From positions 47,983 to 111,982 of the forward strand of contig NZ_JBAGBW010000003.1 of assembly GCF_039822205.1 (NCBI RefSeq): a stretch of DNA of 64,000 nt. Direction: 5' to 3'. Below, piece by piece: positions 16,650-28,362 of the stretch. Source of the DNA: Thermodesulfobium sp. 4217-1. GTDB lineage: Bacteria > Thermodesulfobiota > Thermodesulfobiia > Thermodesulfobiales > Thermodesulfobiaceae. The translations under genes and the position numbers were made by a program. The notes under the pieces were generated by a model that was given only the letters and a program-made list of their open reading frames with translations, did not search any database and was not told where the DNA came from. Numbering within the stretch: position 1 is the stretch's first letter; each line of letters opens with the position of its first letter.

Positions 16650-18164
16650 TTGAAGATAAGGGCTGAAGAAATTACTGATGTAATAAAGAAACAGCTTTCA
16701 GCTGTTAAAGCCGAACCAGAATCAGCACTGGTGGGCACAATAATATCTGTTGGTGACGGAGTTGCAAGGATTTGGGGTTTGAAAGATGCAATGATGTCCG
16801 AGCTTTTGGAATTTCCAAATGATGTTTATGGAATCGTATTCAACCTTGAAGAGGATTCAGTTGGTGCAATTATTTTGGGTGATGACTCCAAATTAAATGA
16901 GGGTGATACCGTTAAGTCGACTGGTAGAGTTATATCTGTTCCAGTTGGGCCAGAGTTGGTAGGTAGAGTGGTAGATGCCTTAGGAAGACCTCTTGATGGC
17001 AAGGGTCCCATAAATTCAAAAAAATTCAGGGTGATTGAGAGGGTGGCTCCTGGTGTAATTACCAGACAGTCAGTTAATCAGTCTGTACAGACAGGGATTA
17101 AGGCTATCGACGGTATGATTCCTATTGGAAGAGGCCAGAGAGAGCTGGTAATTGGCGATAGACAGACTGGTAAAACGGCAATTTGTATAGACACAATTCT
17201 CAATCAAAAAGATCAAGACATGATATGTATTTATGTGGCTGTTGGCCAAAAAGCCTCAACTGTTGCAACAATCATTAAAACACTTGAGGATAACGGTTCA
17301 TTGGATTACACAATTGTCGTAGTAGCTAATGCTTCTGACGCTGCTGCTCTTCAGTATATTGCTCCATTTAGCGGTTGTTCTATGGGTGAAGAATTTATGG
17401 AACAGGGCAAAGATGCTCTAATAATTTATGACGACCTTTCAAAACATGCATGGGCTTATAGACAGGTTTCACTTCTTCTCAGAAGACCTCCTGGCCGTGA
17501 GGCATATCCTGGCGATGTTTTCTATTTGCACTCCAGGCTTCTTGAAAGGGCAGCAAAACTTAACAAGAATTATGGTGGAGGAAGCTTAACTGCTTTGCCT
17601 ATTATTGAAACTCAGGCGGGCGACGTAACAGCATATATTCCTACAAACGTAATTTCTATTACGGATGGACAGATATATTTGGAGCCAGAACTCTTTTATG
17701 CGGGCGTAAGACCTGCTGTAAACGTTGGTCTTTCTGTATCTCGTGTAGGCGGTGCTGCTCAAACTAAAGCTATGAAACAGGTTGCGGGCAGATTGAGATT
17801 AGAATTGGCACAATATCGTGAGTTAGCTGCTTTTGCTCAGTTCGCATCAGACCTTGACGCATCTACAAGACAGGTTTTAACTCGTGGTGAGAAGTTGGTA
17901 GAGCTCTTAAAACAGCCTCAATATTTAACTTTCCCACTATGGAAAGAGGTTTGTTCGATATTTTCTGGCGTAAGAGGATTTTTGGATGATTTGAACACCG
18001 ATGACATTCAAAGATTTGAAAAAGAGCTTCTTGCTTATATTGAGGCTCACAACCAGAACATTATCGAATCAATAACCAAAGAAAAAGCAATATCAAAAGA
18101 GACTGAAGAAATGCTTGAAAAAGCTATAAAAGATTTCAAGTCTCTTTTTGCGGGCGGTAAGTAA
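16650..18164 (+). CDS. atpA: ATP synthase F1 subunit alpha
   Basis: Non-catalytic nucleotide-binding subunit, 504 residues, normal length. Walker A is GDRQTGKT near residue 169, and the family signature [17 protein letters not shown] is complete. TTG start at 16650 after GAAGGGAGGTG. It lies 17 bases after atpH and 2 bases before atpG. Confidence 0.97.
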   Translation: MKIRAEEITDVIKKQLSAVKAEPESALVGTIISVGDGVARIWGLKDAMMSELLEFPNDVYGIVFNLEEDSVGAIILGDDSKLNEGDTVKSTGRVISVPVGPELVGRVVDALGRPLDGKGPINSKKFRVIERVAPGVITRQSVNQSVQTGIKAIDGMIPIGRGQRELVIGDRQTGKTAICIDTILNQKDQDMICIYVAVGQKASTVATIIKTLEDNGSLDYTIVVVANASDAAALQYIAPFSGCSMGEEFMEQGKDALIIYDDLSKHAWAYRQVSLLLRRPPGREAYPGDVFYLHSRLLERAAKLNKNYGGGSLTALPIIETQAGDVTAYIPTNVISITDGQIYLEPELFYAGVRPAVNVGLSVSRVGGAAQTKAMKQVAGRLRLELAQYRELAAFAQFASDLDASTRQVLTRGEKLVELLKQPQYLTFPLWKEVCSIFSGVRGFLDDLNTDDIQRFEKELLAYIEAHNQNIIESITKEKAISKETEEMLEKAIKDFKSLFAGGK

Positions 18165-18166
18165 AA

Positions 18167-20459
<2,293 letters not shown>

Positions 20460-20470
20460 GGGTGGGATAA

Positions 20471-20899
20471 ATGAAAATGTTAATTTTGACCCCTGAGGGT
20501 GTAATAGCTGACGAAGAAGTTACATTCGTTTCGGCTGTTGGAGAGGAAGGATCTCTTGGTATTTTGCCAAGGCATGCACCTCTGGTTACCACTTTGAAGA
20601 TAGATGTGGTAGAATTTGTTAAAGAGAATTCTGATAGAGAAGTGGTTGCTGCTATTGGAGGCATCCTTGAAGTTAAGGATAACAAAGTTACTATTTTAAG
20701 TGATGCTGCTGAGTTCTCTGTTGACATAGATGAGCTAAGGGTAAAAGAAGCTGAGAAAAGGGCTAGAGCACGTTTGACTATGAAAACGGAAGAAGTTGAT
20801 GTAAAGAGAGCAGAAGCTGCTCTTGCAAGAGCCCTTGCAAGGCTTAAGGCTGTAGAGCTATTAAATAGAAGAACTGGAAGTAGGAAAAGAGGTGTGTAA
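20471..20899 (+). CDS. atpC: ATP synthase F1 subunit epsilon
   Basis: Rotor-associated regulatory subunit, 142 residues. N-terminal beta sandwich (GEEGSLGILPRHAPLVT) and a C-terminal helical hairpin. Start ATG 20471 after GGGGTGG. It ends the atp genes; murA follows with little or no gap. Confidence 0.95.
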   Translation: MKMLILTPEGVIADEEVTFVSAVGEEGSLGILPRHAPLVTTLKIDVVEFVKENSDREVVAAIGGILEVKDNKVTILSDAAEFSVDIDELRVKEAEKRARARLTMKTEEVDVKRAEAALARALARLKAVELLNRRTGSRKRGV

Positions 20900-20904
20900 G
20901 AGGT

Positions 20905-22203
20905 ATTTTAGGAACAAATAACTGTAATGGAAATTTTTCTAAACAATATTATAGGATTTGTGGCGGCAAATCGTTATCTGGTTCTGTAAAGACTAGCGGT
21001 TCAAAAAATGGGTCGTTGCCTGTTATGGCAGCGACCTTGCTGTTCGATTCTCCTGTATTTCTATCAAACGTCCCTTATTTGCTTGATGTCGATACGATGG
21101 GCAAGATAATTTCAAGCCTTGGTGGTAAAGTAGATTTCAAAGGCGATTCACAGGTCTTGATTGATCCTTCTAATATATCCAATTATGAGCCTCCTTTGGA
21201 GCCTGTTATTGCAATGAGAGCCTCGTTTTTAGTAGCAGGAGCGCTTCTTGCTAGATTTGGCAAGGCAAAAGTAGCCCTGCCTGGCGGCTGTGCTATTGGT
21301 TCTAGGCCTGTCGATATTCATCTTAAGGGTTTTGAAGCCCTTGGTGCAAAAAGATCAATCGAACACGGGTTTGTAAATTTAGAGTGTGAGAAATTGCGGG
21401 GAGCCAATATATATCTCGCTTACCCAAGCGTTGGTGCTACTGAGAACTTAATAATGGCATCTGTATTTGCTGAAGGAATGACTGTTATTGATAATGCTGC
21501 TAAAGAACCTGAGATATTTGGCCTTGCTGATTTTTTAAATTTATGTGGTGCGAAAATTAAAGGCGCTGGTTCAAGAACTATCGAGATTGAAGGTGTAAAA
21601 TCTCTTAAGCCAGTTGATAACTACAGGATTATTCCCGACAGAATTGAGGCTGGCACTCTGATGCTTGCTGGGGCGATCACAAAGGGCGATATATTTGTAG
21701 AAAATATAAACTATGACTTTATGGGATCCGTGATAGATAAGATGGTTGAAGCTGGAATTGACATAGCTTCTGAGAAAAATGGTATTAGGGTAAGGTGCAA
21801 CATTAGACCAAAACCTATAATGATAAAAACTTCTCCACATCCCGGTTTCCCTACTGATATGCAGGCACAATTTATGGCGCTTCTATCTGTGGGGGAGGGC
21901 ACTTCTGTGATTACTGAAATGGTTTTTGAAAACAGATATCTGCATGCTGAAGAGTTAAGCAGGTTGGGGGCAGATATAAGGATCGATGGAAGAACGGCTG
22001 TCATATTTGGAACCGATCACCTATCTGGTGCACCAGTGAGAGCTCTTGATTTGAGGGCAGGGGCAGCACTTGTTATTGCTGGGCTTGTAGCTGAAGGCGA
22101 GACAAGAGTATTTGGACTCTCACACTTGAATCGTGGTTATGAAAATCTGGAGTTTAAACTTAGAGGACTCGGTGCTTCTATTTCTAGAGAGGTGTTGCCT
22201 TAA
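20905..22203 (+). CDS. murA: UDP-N-acetylglucosamine 1-carboxyvinyltransferase; 5' end uncertain
   Basis: First committed enzyme of peptidoglycan synthesis, adding enolpyruvate to UDP-GlcNAc. The fold is clear from CGGKSLSGSVKTSGSKNG onward, GGCAIGSRPVDIH, and the C-terminal DLRAGAALVIAGL and YENLEFKL. The usual active-site Cys loop region (PGGCAIGSRP) is present. The conserved N-terminus lies in a frame with no ATG, GTG or TTG before the SGSKNG motif; only TTG 21016 follows it. Options are ATT 20905 (GAGGTG 10 bases upstream), or ATG 20927 in another frame joined by one missing T in the run 20934-20938, which would give MEIFSKQYYRICGGK. The coordinate uses ATT. Confidence 0.85.
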   Translation: MLGTNNCNGNFSKQYYRICGGKSLSGSVKTSGSKNGSLPVMAATLLFDSPVFLSNVPYLLDVDTMGKIISSLGGKVDFKGDSQVLIDPSNISNYEPPLEPVIAMRASFLVAGALLARFGKAKVALPGGCAIGSRPVDIHLKGFEALGAKRSIEHGFVNLECEKLRGANIYLAYPSVGATENLIMASVFAEGMTVIDNAAKEPEIFGLADFLNLCGAKIKGAGSRTIEIEGVKSLKPVDNYRIIPDRIEAGTLMLAGAITKGDIFVENINYDFMGSVIDKMVEAGIDIASEKNGIRVRCNIRPKPIMIKTSPHPGFPTDMQAQFMALLSVGEGTSVITEMVFENRYLHAEELSRLGADIRIDGRTAVIFGTDHLSGAPVRALDLRAGAALVIAGLVAEGETRVFGLSHLNRGYENLEFKLRGLGASISREVLP

Positions 22204-23285
22204 TGAATTTTTTTATAAACAATAATTGTATAAAAAATACTATTTCTTTATTTAAGACCTTTACAAGTTCTTCTATGTTTTCTATCAAGACTTTTACTTG
22301 CTTATTTTTTGTCTTTTCTATATTGTTTTTTTATCAAAGCAACTGCTTTGCTTTTACTAAAAGTGAATACAGTATTAATAGCTCACACCTTTATATATTT
22401 AAATTTAAGCCAACTGAAGTTAGACTGATACCTTATTTAAACGATTACCCAATAAGGGCAAGGGATGTGGTTAACTACTACAACCCATTTATATTGGTAA
22501 ATGGCACTTTTTTTTACTCTAATATACTTCTAGGCGCTTTATATATGCATGGTGAACCCTTATCCTATATGGGGGATAAGAGAGCAACTTTTTACTATTA
22601 TAAGAACAATACAGCAAGCATAAATTATTTGAAATACAGAGTTAGGCTTGATATTTGTAGCTCAACTTCAAAGTGTAAAGTTCTATATCTTGACGGGGTT
22701 AATAGACCTCAGAACTATTATGAAAACATATTGTATACAAATGGTTATTCCAGACCAGTGCTGCCAACTTCTGGCATATTATTGAAGATAAATGAAGATG
22801 GGACTTTTGAGTATCTCTATACCAGAAGTGCCATTCCTTCTCCTGGAGAATATGTATTGTTGGCCAATCACGATCTCGATGTCTTAAACAACCTTGCTCC
22901 TACAGACAGAATTAGTGTGAGCATTGAACCTGAGATAAACAACAATCTTGACTTTTATATTTCTGGTGGCCCAATGCTTTTGTTTAACGGCCAGAATGTT
23001 GCGCTTCAATCAAGTAAAAATGAATATATTGTAAACGATATAAAAATGGGCAACCATATGAGGACGGGTTTAGGAATTGATTCAGCTTCTAATATCTACG
23101 TTTTTGCTGTTTCATATCCAGGGTGTACTATTGATGAGCTTGCAAATGTATTGCAGAATCTTGGATTAAAAAATGCTATGCTTTTGGACGGTGGATATTC
23201 AACTACACTTTATGAAAAAGATAAATTTCTTGTCGACAGCGATGCAAGGGCTAATATTTCTTATTTAATGTTCTTTATCAATTAA
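22203..23285 (+). CDS. phosphodiester glycosidase (NAGPA-domain) protein, exported
   Basis: 360-residue protein with a hydrophobic N-terminal segment (about residues 20-45, ending near NCFAFTK) that should export or anchor it. The C-terminal part has the NAGPA-domain features ISGGPMLLFNG, RTGLGID and the hallmark MLLDGGYSTTLY. Members cleave GlcNAc-1-phosphodiester linkages or act on envelope glycans. The ATG overlaps the murA stop (TAATG), so it is coupled to a peptidoglycan gene. Substrate unknown. Confidence 0.75.
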   Translation: MNFFINNNCIKNTISLFKTFTSSSMFSIKTFTCLFFVFSILFFYQSNCFAFTKSEYSINSSHLYIFKFKPTEVRLIPYLNDYPIRARDVVNYYNPFILVNGTFFYSNILLGALYMHGEPLSYMGDKRATFYYYKNNTASINYLKYRVRLDICSSTSKCKVLYLDGVNRPQNYYENILYTNGYSRPVLPTSGILLKINEDGTFEYLYTRSAIPSPGEYVLLANHDLDVLNNLAPTDRISVSIEPEINNNLDFYISGGPMLLFNGQNVALQSSKNEYIVNDIKMGNHMRTGLGIDSASNIYVFAVSYPGCTIDELANVLQNLGLKNAMLLDGGYSTTLYEKDKFLVDSDARANISYLMFFIN

Positions 23286-23333
23286 TTTGTATAATATTTA
23301 TATGATTTCTCTAAGTAAAGGAGAGTGAATAGT

Positions 23334-24734
23334 TTGAGTATAAAATTTGGAACGGATGGCTGGAGGGCAAAAATTGCACAGGATTTTACCTTTGAAAGCC
23401 TTGAAAAGGCGACATTGGCTTTAGCTATAACACTTGAAGAGGAAAACGTTTCAAAAAAAGATTGTGTTATTGGCTATGATACAAGATTTTTTTCTGAAGA
23501 TTTTGCAATGCACTCTGCTGAAATATTATCGGGAGTTGGTTTTGACGTGACTATTTCCGAAAATTTTGTTCCAACTCCTACACTTGCCTTTTCAGTTAAA
23601 GATATGAGCTGCGCTGTTGGTATTATGATTACTGCAAGTCATAATCCATATAAATATAATGGATTTAAAATAAAACAAAGCTTTGGCGGATCGGCTTCTG
23701 GAGATTTCACATCAAAGGTTGAGTCAAATTTATCTAAAATAAAAAACTATAAATTCAGCAACGAAAAAAAGAAGGTTACTGTAAAAAACCTTTTTGAAAA
23801 CTACAGAAATTCTTTATTGAAATTTGTCGATGTAGATCTCATAAAGGGCTCAGATCTTAAGGTTGCTATAGATTGTATGAATGGCGCTGGATCTGGATAT
23901 CTTGCAAAACTTTTATCCGATCTTAATATCAAAGTATTTCCTGTAAGAAATGAAAGAGATCCTTATTTTAAAGGTTCTAGGCCAGAGCCGATTCCTCAAT
24001 TACTTGGGCCTTTGTCATACGAAGTCTTTTCTAACTCTTTAAATCTGGGCACTGCCCTTGATGGCGATGGAGATAGAGTTGCGTCCTGTGATTCATCTGG
24101 CACTGTTTTTACTTCTCAGCAAACTTATGCCCTCTTACTCAATCACCTTGTTACAAACAGGAAGATGAAAGGGAAGGTTTTAAAGAATTTTGCCGTAAGC
24201 GTTTTGATAGATAAGCTTTCTAAATTATACGATATCGAGTTTGAAGTGTTGCCAATCGGATTCAAATATATTTGTTCAAAGATGATTAGTGAGGGCAATG
24301 TTTTAATGGGAGGCGAGGAAAGTGGCGGATTTGGTTTTTTCGGCCATATACCTGACAGGGATGGCTTTTTATCCTCGCTATATCTAATAGAATCAGTTGC
24401 TGTTACAAAGAAATCTTTAATGGATCAGCTAGATGAAATATACGATAAAGTTGGATTTTTTGAATATGATAGATATGATCTAAAATTAGAAACTTCAGTT
24501 GATGAGGTAAGAAGAAAAATAAAAGACCTTGTCGATAATCCGATGAAGACAATTAACGACAAGTTGGTTATTAAAATTTCCACTATTGATGGAATAAAAT
24601 ATATATTAGAAGATGAAAGCTGGCTTTTAATAAGGCCATCTGGGACTGAGCCTTTAGTTAGAATTTACGCAGAAGGAACAAGCATCCATGAGGCTAAAGC
24701 TCTAACAAGATTTGGCAGAAGTCTTTTTCATTAA
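23334..24734 (+). CDS. phosphohexomutase (phosphoglucomutase/phosphomannomutase family)
   Basis: Alpha-D-phosphohexomutase of 466 residues. Seen in order: FGTDGWR, catalytic phosphoserine loop TASHNPYKYNGFK, metal loop DGDGDR, sugar loop GGEESGG and phosphate loop RPSGTEPLVRIY. It would make sugar 1-phosphates for envelope glycans. The ASHNP-x2-YNG form suggests glucose/mannose rather than glucosamine (GlmM). I prefer TTG 23334 (10 bases after AAAGGAGA) over GTG 23325, which sits on the ribosome-binding site. Confidence 0.87.
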   Translation: MSIKFGTDGWRAKIAQDFTFESLEKATLALAITLEEENVSKKDCVIGYDTRFFSEDFAMHSAEILSGVGFDVTISENFVPTPTLAFSVKDMSCAVGIMITASHNPYKYNGFKIKQSFGGSASGDFTSKVESNLSKIKNYKFSNEKKKVTVKNLFENYRNSLLKFVDVDLIKGSDLKVAIDCMNGAGSGYLAKLLSDLNIKVFPVRNERDPYFKGSRPEPIPQLLGPLSYEVFSNSLNLGTALDGDGDRVASCDSSGTVFTSQQTYALLLNHLVTNRKMKGKVLKNFAVSVLIDKLSKLYDIEFEVLPIGFKYICSKMISEGNVLMGGEESGGFGFFGHIPDRDGFLSSLYLIESVAVTKKSLMDQLDEIYDKVGFFEYDRYDLKLETSVDEVRRKIKDLVDNPMKTINDKLVIKISTIDGIKYILEDESWLLIRPSGTEPLVRIYAEGTSIHEAKALTRFGRSLFH

Positions 24735-24757
24735 GTTAAAAGACTAAATAAAATTAT

Positions 24758-26425
24758 CTATTTTAATGCTATAGCCTGGATGAATATTCCTGGGCTTTTC
24801 CTATAGCGATTGAAAATCGAGTCTTTTATGTAGTTAGAAATTTTTTCTTCGAGTTTTTCTTCATTTTCTATTTTCTGGCTTTTTAAGAAAAATGAATAGA
24901 TGGACGTTTCAATCTCCTTTTGGAGCATATTTTCTTGATTGCTTAATCCTGATATCTTGATCTTTGGAGATGATAATATTTTGAATTTCTCAGGGTCAAA
25001 CAAAATTGAAATAAGCACCAACCCTTCTTCTGACAACTTCTTTCTTTCTAAAAAAGAGGTTTTATTGAATTCAATTATTTCTGGGCCGCTTGTAATCATA
25101 TTTTTCATTGGGAGTTCATCAATTATTTTTACTTGACCCTCGTTTAACTCAACTACTGTTCCATTTTTTGCTAAAATTACATTTTCTTTTTTAAAATCAA
25201 GTGTAAGAGCTAAGTCTAAAAAGTGTTTCATATGTCTATACTCACCGTGGAAAGGCAGCAAATTTTTTGGTTTTACTAAGTTTATGAGAAGCTTTATGTC
25301 TTCTTTTGAACCATGTCCAGATACGTGTACCTTGTAATTTGGTTCATATAAAATTTCTGCGCCCAATTTAAAAAGTTTGTTTATTGTCTTGTTCACAAGC
25401 GTTTCATTGCCTGGAATTGGTGACGCTGAAATTATGACAGTGTCATCTGAAAATATCTTAACGTCTTTGTGATTGTTGTTTGCAATTCTAGTTAACACAG
25501 AGAGGGGTTCTCCCTGACTGCCTGTGGTTATTATTGTGGTTTTTTCGAGAGGATGAGTTTTTAGCTCGTGTTGTTTTAGGTGATACTCTTCCGGGAAAGA
25601 AAGATATCCCAATTCCTTTGCTATTGATACAGTGTTTATCATGCTTTTGCCAAGTATGCAAAACTTTCTGTCAAAAGCAATTGATGCGTTTATTGCTTGC
25701 TGTACCCTGTGGACATTTGAAGCAAATGTCGTGAGTATTATCCTGCCGTTTACTTTTCTGAAGACATCGAAAAACTTTTCACCAACAATTTTCTCAGAAG
25801 GGGTAAAACCTTCCCTTTCAACGTTTGTGATATCAAGCATCAGTAAGTCTATACCTTTTGAGCTAATTGAAACCAGTTTTGAATATTCTGTTACTTTTTT
25901 ATCTATTGGAGTCTGATCGAATTTGAAATCTCCAGAATGAATAATTGTTCCGTGGGCAGTATGGATTGCATAACCTACACCGTCGGGAATACTGTGATTA
26001 ACGCGGAAGGATTCTACAAATATATCATCTACAAAAATAATTTCGCCTGAATTAATTTCATGAAAGACTATATCCTTTGAAGATATTTTGTAATCTTTGA
26101 GTTTTGCCCTTACCATACCAAGCGTTAACTTGGTTCCATATATTGGTAAGTTCACTTTTTTCAGCAAAAAAGGAATAGCCCCTATGTGATCTTCGTGACC
26201 ATGGGTGATAAAAAGAGCTTTTGCCTTGTCTTTTTTATCGATTACGTATTGGAAGTCTGCTATTAAAAGGGATGACCCAAAATTCGAGTCTGGAAACTTT
26301 ATTCCACAATCAAGAACTATGAGCGCCTTGTCACTTTCGAACAGTGTCATATTTCTTCCAATTTCTTCAATTCCACCTAGTGGAATTATCTTGATAGGTG
26401 AGCTTTTTTTAGTAAAATTAAAAAT
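24758..26425 (-). CDS. rnj: ribonuclease J, probable ATT start
   Basis: Metallo-beta-lactamase/beta-CASP RNase with 5'-3' exo- and endonuclease activity in mRNA decay and rRNA maturation. Metal motif THGHEDH, HSGDFKFD, and the beta-CASP segments TTGSQGEP and HVSGHGSKED are present. The first ATG (26350) cuts into the conserved N-terminus: upstream codons encode PIKIIPLGGIEEIGRN, which RNase J always has. No ATG, GTG or TTG is available, but ATT 26425 lies 5 bases after AGGAGGA and gives 555 residues, the normal length. I take ATT as the start. Confidence 0.92.
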   Translation of the reverse strand: MFNFTKKSSPIKIIPLGGIEEIGRNMTLFESDKALIVLDCGIKFPDSNFGSSLLIADFQYVIDKKDKAKALFITHGHEDHIGAIPFLLKKVNLPIYGTKLTLGMVRAKLKDYKISSKDIVFHEINSGEIIFVDDIFVESFRVNHSIPDGVGYAIHTAHGTIIHSGDFKFDQTPIDKKVTEYSKLVSISSKGIDLLMLDITNVEREGFTPSEKIVGEKFFDVFRKVNGRIILTTFASNVHRVQQAINASIAFDRKFCILGKSMINTVSIAKELGYLSFPEEYHLKQHELKTHPLEKTTIITTGSQGEPLSVLTRIANNNHKDVKIFSDDTVIISASPIPGNETLVNKTINKLFKLGAEILYEPNYKVHVSGHGSKEDIKLLINLVKPKNLLPFHGEYRHMKHFLDLALTLDFKKENVILAKNGTVVELNEGQVKIIDELPMKNMITSGPEIIEFNKTSFLERKKLSEEGLVLISILFDPEKFKILSSPKIKISGLSNQENMLQKEIETSIYSFFLKSQKIENEEKLEEKISNYIKDSIFNRYRKSPGIFIQAIALK

Positions 26426-26509
26426 ATATATCCTCCTGATTAAATTTTAACTATTATGTTATAATAACTAAAAATAAGTTAATTTATTATAGCATTTTAA
26501 TCTTGATTT

Positions 26510-26531
26510 AGAGTGGGTAAGCACCCACTCT
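26510..26531 (+). terminator. GC-rich hairpin followed by T-rich run in the rimP leader
   Basis: Perfect stem A-GAGTGGGT (26510-26518) with ACCCACTC-T (26523-26531), loop AAGC, followed by TTGTGTTTTTT. This is the form of an intrinsic terminator, yet no + strand gene precedes it: the neighbour upstream is the divergent RNase J. It may be an attenuator or leader hairpin of the rimP-nusA-infB operon. Confidence 0.7.
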
Positions 26532-26564
26532 TTGTGTTTTTAAAAAACCGAAGGGATGATATTC

Positions 26565-27041
26565 TTGAGGGCTAAAGATATAAAGGAAAAATTGATTAAT
26601 ATCGTTGAAAAAGTTTTGCTTAATTTAGGCTTTGAAATGTATGATTTGGAGTACTTTAAACAGGGCAAAAGATGGGTATTGAGAGTATTTATCGATAATA
26701 TCGAAAGACCCATTTCTGTAAATGATTGCGAGGTTGTTTCAAAAGAGTTGAGCGCTATTTTAGATTATTACGATATAATCCCCGATAGTTTTTTGCTTGA
26801 AGTATCTTCGCCTGGAATAGAAAGAAAATTAAAGAAAAATTCTGATTTTATAAGGTTCAAAGGTGAAGAAGTAGTAGTAAGCTTTTCAAAATCAAGTCTT
26901 AATCCTATTATTGGTGTACTCGAGGGGATTGATGATGCTGGAGAATATATTTTTATTAATACAGGGAAATCTGAAGAAAAGATAAACCGAAATGATGTTA
27001 AAGAGGTAAGAATACATTTCAGGTTTAAGGGAGATAAATGA
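26565..27041 (+). CDS. rimP: ribosome maturation factor RimP
   Basis: 30S subunit assembly factor, 158 residues. Family landmarks are VLLNLGFEMYDLEY, the segment LRVFIDN, and LEVSSPGIERKL (the most conserved stretch). I choose TTG 26565, 9 bases after AAGGG; ATG 26556 directly abuts that ribosome-binding site. The 3' end overlaps nusA by 4 bases. First gene of a translation/transcription operon. Confidence 0.93.
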   Translation: MRAKDIKEKLINIVEKVLLNLGFEMYDLEYFKQGKRWVLRVFIDNIERPISVNDCEVVSKELSAILDYYDIIPDSFLLEVSSPGIERKLKKNSDFIRFKGEEVVVSFSKSSLNPIIGVLEGIDDAGEYIFINTGKSEEKINRNDVKEVRIHFRFKGDK

Positions 27042-28063
27042 TGAAAATAGATTTACACGTTCTTGAACAGTTAGAAAAGGAAAAAGGGATTACCATGTCT
27101 GCGATGATTTACGTTTTGGAGTCAGCCCTTTTGGCTTCATACAAGAAATATTATCCATCGAAAAGCGTTTCGTTAAAAATAGATCCACACAGTGGAGATT
27201 TAGAAATTGTTGTTAAAAAGACGGTTGTTGAAAAGGTGAACAACCTCTTTGATGAGATAAGTCTTGCTCAGGCTCGTGAAGTTGAACCACAAATCAACAT
27301 AGGGGAGACCTTAGATGTTTTGGTAGATCCTAAAAATTTTGGAAGAATTGCAGCTTTGACTGCAAAACAAGTTTGGCAACAAAAGATAAAAGAGGCCGAG
27401 AGAGATGCAGTATTTGAAGAATTTAAAGACAGAGTTTTTGGAGTTATATCTGGCAAGATTTTAAGACAAGAAGGAAAGAATTGGTATGTCCAGCTTGGAA
27501 GAGCCGAGGGCATATTGCCCCAAAAAGAAACTGTATATCAGGATAAATACAGTGCAAATGAAAGATATGTGTTTTACGTTTTGTCTGTGAAAAAGCTACA
27601 AAAAGAAGTTGAAATAGTCTTATCAAGAAGTCACCCAAATTTAGTTAAAAGAATATTTGAGCTTGAATCTGCTGAAATTAGATCTGGAATAGTAGAGATA
27701 ATATCTATTGCAAGGGATCCTGGCAGTAGATCTAAGATTTCTGTTCTTTCTAGGGATACTCATATTGATCCACTGGGTGTTTGTTTGGGTTTAAGGAATG
27801 CCAGGATACAAAATGTTACAAAAGAGCTCAGAGGAGAAAAGATTGACGTAATTTTATACAATGACGATCCGAAAATTTATATTGCTAGCGCTCTTTCGCC
27901 TGCTAAAATTAAAAGAGTAGATATTTTGGATCAAGCTAAAAAGGAATCAAGAGTTTATGTAGATAAGTCTCAGCTTTCTTTGGCTATTGGGAGAGATGCC
28001 CAGAATGTTCGATTGGCGCATAAACTCACGGGATACAAAATAGATATAAAAATAGAAGAATAG
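27038..28063 (+). CDS. nusA: transcription termination/antitermination factor NusA
   Basis: RNA polymerase-associated pausing and termination factor, 341 residues: N-terminal domain, S1 domain (FGVISGKI region), and two KH domains (IDPLGVCLGLRNARI and LAIGRDAQNVRLA). No C-terminal acidic repeats, as in many non-proteobacteria. Two adjacent ATG codons; overlap with rimP by 4 bases means coupling. Confidence 0.96.
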   Translation: MMKIDLHVLEQLEKEKGITMSAMIYVLESALLASYKKYYPSKSVSLKIDPHSGDLEIVVKKTVVEKVNNLFDEISLAQAREVEPQINIGETLDVLVDPKNFGRIAALTAKQVWQQKIKEAERDAVFEEFKDRVFGVISGKILRQEGKNWYVQLGRAEGILPQKETVYQDKYSANERYVFYVLSVKKLQKEVEIVLSRSHPNLVKRIFELESAEIRSGIVEIISIARDPGSRSKISVLSRDTHIDPLGVCLGLRNARIQNVTKELRGEKIDVILYNDDPKIYIASALSPAKIKRVDILDQAKKESRVYVDKSQLSLAIGRDAQNVRLAHKLTGYKIDIKIEE

Positions 28064-28074
28064 CCTTAAAATAT

Positions 28075-28362
28075 ATGTTAAAGGGATATAGAAAATGCAT
28101 TTGTTGTGGCAGCTTCTTGCCTAAAGAACAAATGCTGAGGTTGGCAAGGACCAAAGCAGGGGAAGTTCTAATTGACATAGATAATAAAATTTACGGAAGA
28201 GGAAGCTACATTTGTTTTTCTTGTAATGATATTTCTAAATTTAAAAAGAGAAATGTTATCTCAAGATCTCTTAAAACAAATGTTGATATAAAGTTTTATA
28301 ATGAAATTGAGGAATATTTAAAAAATTTATCAATTAAGATCAAGGAGGTGAGCGCTGATTGA
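28075..28362 (+). CDS. rnpM: YlxR/RnpM-family RNA-binding protein
   Basis: 95-residue protein of the YlxR (DUF448) family, recently tied to RNase P modulation in Bacillus. Seen: RKCICCGSFLPKEQMLRLAR, GRGSYIC and a second Cys pair region (CFSCND). It keeps its standard place between nusA and infB. Overlaps infB by 4 bases. Function in this organism is inferred from the family. Confidence 0.85.
   Translation: MLKGYRKCICCGSFLPKEQMLRLARTKAGEVLIDIDNKIYGRGSYICFSCNDISKFKKRNVISRSLKTNVDIKFYNEIEEYLKNLSIKIKEVSAD

Noticed and set aside
20933..20941. Programmed -1 frameshift at the T-run of murA
   Set aside because: The sequence does not form a classical X-XXY-YYZ slippery heptamer in the ATG frame, and no downstream pseudoknot is evident; a sequence error or ATT start is simpler.
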